A program made the position numbers and the translations under genes. Below are positions 43,663-45,731 of a stretch of DNA of 45,731 nucleotides, in pieces. The stretch spans positions 1-45,731 of the forward strand of contig DUNN01000015.1 in assembly GCA_012839345.1 (NCBI GenBank), given 5' to 3'. The notes under the pieces are model-generated. The model was not told the origin of the DNA. It did not search any database and saw only the letters and a list, made by a program, of their open reading frames with translations. Position 1 is the first letter of the stretch, and each line of letters begins with the position of its first letter. This DNA is from Clostridiales bacterium. GTDB taxonomy: Bacteria > Bacillota > Clostridia > Oscillospirales > Acutalibacteraceae.

Positions 43663-45524
43663 GGTTCGCTGCCTCCTTTTTCATCTTCGTTATTATCAAC
43701 ACCCGAACCGAAAGCCATTTGTCTTTGGGCACACTCCAATGGAATATGAATGGTCACTGTCGTGCCGACCCCCTCTTCACTCTCAACATGGAAACGGCTT
43801 TTTCCCTGACAAAAAGACTTAATCCGCACGCAGGCGTTCATCACCCCTACTCGGCTGCCCTTCGCTTTCAAACGTTCCATGCTGGCACATTCCATACTCT
43901 CCTGCATAACCGCAAGCGCATGCGCTGACATACCGACACCGGTGTCTTCCACCTCCAGTATCATTTCCCCATTAGAGCGGACAACTTCGAGGAAGACCCA
44001 GCCCGGGCTTGCTTTTTCCTCAATCCCATGTACACAGGCGTTCTCAATGAAAGTGACAATCGTAAGTTTTGGAATATAGAGCTTTTCGCAGTCCGGCGCA
44101 ATCTGAATCCGGTAAGACAACTGATCGCCGAAACGGTACTTTTGCAGCTGCAGGTATGCTTCGGCAAACCGGATTTCCTCCGCAACCGTGACAACGTCCT
44201 CCGACCACTCCATGGAATTCCGCATCATCAGCGATAATTTACAGATCATTTCGGCCGTTTCCTCTTCATGCCGGATGATGCTGTGCATGCGGATACTTTC
44301 CAACGCATTAAACAGGAAATGCGGGTTAATTTGGCTTTGAAGGGCAAGTACCTCCGCACGCTGCCGGGCAATATCCGCTTCTTGCTCTTGCAGTTTCCGC
44401 TTATACACCACCTGAATCAGTTCATTGATTCTGGCAGCCATACGGTTGTAGTTGTGCATCAGTTCGCCAATTTCATCCCGCCCGCGGATATCGCAGATTT
44501 TTTCAAGATGATCGTTGTCTTCCCCTACCCCTTCCAACCGGCTGCTCAGTTGACTTAGCCGCAATGTGAACGAGCGGTTGAACAAGTACATGAAAGCAAG
44601 CGGAAACAGAACGCTGAAAGCAACCACCCCCACAATAAGCCCCAGGTTGTTTTTAAGCATCAGAAGAACGCTGGATTCCTGGCGGATGACATAAATGTTC
44701 CACTGCTGTGTATAAAATTCCAAAGGCTGCACATACCCAATGTTTTTTCGCTGCGCATCGGGAAAAACACCAAATTCGCCATTCTGAGAGGTACTGACAC
44801 GATTGGAAAACAAAACCTTATTTCCGGAGCAAACATAGACGGCGTAGGCAAAGTCGGAATTGATAATTGTATTTTCAATACTACCGTAGTCCAAATCCAG
44901 CTTCAGTATTTTTTCACATCCGGGGTACGCGTCCAACCTGCGGATGACACTGATTCGGCAAACAGGATCCTGCGCATTTCCCTCTTCGTCGGTTTTCACA
45001 ATATAAGGGTAAATGACAAGGGCCTGCCCGGAATTCTTAAAATACCGGAACCATTCCTGATTTTGGATGCGGCTGAAATTTCCAAATTCACCGCCGTTAA
45101 TGATGCTATTGTTATCGGAATAAAGATGCAGGGAAGCACCGCGGCCCACCAAACTTACGTCTGCGGCGATTGAATTGCTTTCAATTTCGTTGTATCTTCG
45201 ATAAAAATCATACGGAGAGGCATATTTAGTTTCCAGAAAAACATTGGCTGTCTGGCTCCGCCAGTAATCCTTTGTAATAAAAACCGCATCGTCGATTGTC
45301 TGCGTAATATTGTATTGAACGGCATTGGCAATGTTCTGCATATCATTTTCCTGCCTTCTTGTTTCTTTGCCCAACAGATTAGTCAGCAATATTCCATTCA
45401 GAAGAATAACAGGAGCCACAACACACAAAATATACTGCAAAAATAATTTTTTCTTTAGCGAAAAATCATCAATAATCCGACTAAAGTGATCCGCAATTTG
45501 CCGAACTCTCCCCACCAGTCTCAT
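43656..45524 (-). CDS. YesM-type membrane sensor histidine kinase
   Basis: 622 aa. Transmembrane segments at about residues 25-50 and 295-320 flank a ~245-residue extracellular dCache-like sensor. A HAMP linker follows (LSSRLEGVGEDNDHLEKI), then the His_kinase box INPHFLFNALESI with phosphoacceptor H402, and the ATPase domain (FIENACVHGIEEKA, EDTGVGMS). It presumably senses extracellular oligosaccharide, directly or via the binding lipoprotein, and phosphorylates the downstream regulator. ATG 45524 has GGAGGAGG upstream. Confidence 0.94.
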   Translation of the reverse strand: MRLVGRVRQIADHFSRIIDDFSLKKKLFLQYILCVVAPVILLNGILLTNLLGKETRRQENDMQNIANAVQYNITQTIDDAVFITKDYWRSQTANVFLETKYASPYDFYRRYNEIESNSIAADVSLVGRGASLHLYSDNNSIINGGEFGNFSRIQNQEWFRYFKNSGQALVIYPYIVKTDEEGNAQDPVCRISVIRRLDAYPGCEKILKLDLDYGSIENTIINSDFAYAVYVCSGNKVLFSNRVSTSQNGEFGVFPDAQRKNIGYVQPLEFYTQQWNIYVIRQESSVLLMLKNNLGLIVGVVAFSVLFPLAFMYLFNRSFTLRLSQLSSRLEGVGEDNDHLEKICDIRGRDEIGELMHNYNRMAARINELIQVVYKRKLQEQEADIARQRAEVLALQSQINPHFLFNALESIRMHSIIRHEEETAEMICKLSLMMRNSMEWSEDVVTVAEEIRFAEAYLQLQKYRFGDQLSYRIQIAPDCEKLYIPKLTIVTFIENACVHGIEEKASPGWVFLEVVRSNGEMILEVEDTGVGMSAHALAVMQESMECASMERLKAKGSRVGVMNACVRIKSFCQGKSRFHVESEEGVGTTVTIHIPLECAQRQMAFGSGVDNNEDEKGGSEPC

Positions 45525-45574
45525 TTTTGTGCCTCCTCCGTCTTATATTTCCAATTTGGCCAAAATACGTAATT

Positions 45575-45605
45575 ACCATATTAATATATTCCATATTAAT
45601 ATATT
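45575..45605. repeat. 15-bp tandem duplication before the yesM-like gene
   Basis: CATATTAATATATTC occurs twice in a row, each copy holding the palindrome ATATTAATAT. Lies ~55 bp upstream of the kinase start, in its promoter region; could be paired operator half-sites or a slippage product. Confidence 0.6.
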
Positions 45606-45628
45606 CGTATTGTAAAGTTAAATGAAAG

Positions 45629-45703
45629 TTGAGGACTCGTCAGCCCTTCTGGTACAATGGTTTTGACACAAAACAATGTACTCCCGAAAGGAGACGAGTC
45701 CTC
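45629..45703 (+). promoter_or_regulatory. Promoter and inverted repeat at the right edge
   Basis: -35 TTGAGG (45629-45634) and -10 TACAAT (45653-45658), 18-nt spacer. Perfect 11-bp inverted repeat GAGGACTCGTC/GACGAGTCCTC (45631-45641, 45693-45703) brackets the promoter and abuts the start codon. Confidence 0.55.
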
Positions 45704-45731
45704 ATGACAAAATCATACCAGATTTGCTGTC
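45704..45731 (+). CDS. Start of an unidentified ORF (possible transposase)
   Basis: ATG 45704 with AAAGGAG ~10 nt upstream; only nine codons (MTKSYQICC) are in the window. The bracketing inverted repeat and compact promoter look like the left end of an insertion sequence, but nine residues do not identify a family. Confidence 0.4.

Overview
The window looks like the chromosome of a spore-forming, anaerobic, carbohydrate-fermenting Clostridia member (Firmicutes), probably close to the Oscillospiraceae/Ruminococcaceae. This is inferred from a CotJC-type manganese catalase, a DUF4317 protein, YesM/YesN-type two-component regulation, Lpl-type sugar permeases without a dedicated ATPase, strong Shine-Dalgarno sites and consensus sigma-A promoters. 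No marker gene gives a firm species assignment.

Layout. 1-3014 (minus strand): methionine importer genes metI and metN, then trmB and a YbaK-type deacylase. 3267-4563: an ApbE flavin transferase and a tRNA-Leu(CAA) with a strong terminator. 4565-6231: a decayed stretch with a frameshifted manganese catalase and a start-less ORF fragment. 6232-7452: an MFS transporter. 7536-12467 (minus): a molybdenum-hydroxylase (xanthine dehydrogenase family) operon ending in an uncharacterised membrane protein and a MobA/MocA-like nucleotidyltransferase; its large subunit is frameshifted. 12677-14396: a MarR regulator and an alpha/beta hydrolase under a palindromic promoter. 14696-15676: a ZIP metal transporter between two sister hairpins. 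15797-16589: the ruins of an OmpR/VanS-like two-component pair. 16593-18903: an efflux operon (MFS, TetR, PEBP-like protein).

19042-26019 is a maltodextrin locus on the minus strand: lacI, a cytoplasmic GH13 neopullulanase-like enzyme, a binding lipoprotein, two permeases and a secreted alpha-amylase. The amylase is truncated where it collides with an equally truncated MerR gene. 26505-26937 holds a dead sugar-ABC ATPase fragment. 26935-31210 is an AraC regulator divergent from a 1098-residue DUF5107/TPR protein. 31414-36689 carries DUF4317, a small Cys-rich protein behind a structured leader, an oleate hydratase with an upstream TetR gene, and a metallophosphoesterase. 36924-45524 (minus) is a xylo-oligosaccharide system: YesM kinase, YesN regulator, binding lipoprotein, LplB/LplC permeases and a GH8 reducing-end exo-xylanase. 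The right edge enters what may be an insertion sequence.

How the genes work together. Both sugar systems follow one logic: extracellular oligosaccharide is bound by a lipoprotein, imported intact by two permeases (energised by an ATPase encoded elsewhere) and cut inside the cell by the linked glycosidase. Each system has its own local regulator. At least five genes or gene remnants are broken, so the window mixes intact metabolic operons with active gene decay. I see no CRISPR array, rRNA, prophage or obvious defence island. The least understood intact units are the DUF5107/TPR protein with its AraC partner, the membrane protein in the molybdenum-hydroxylase operon, and the small Cys-rich protein.
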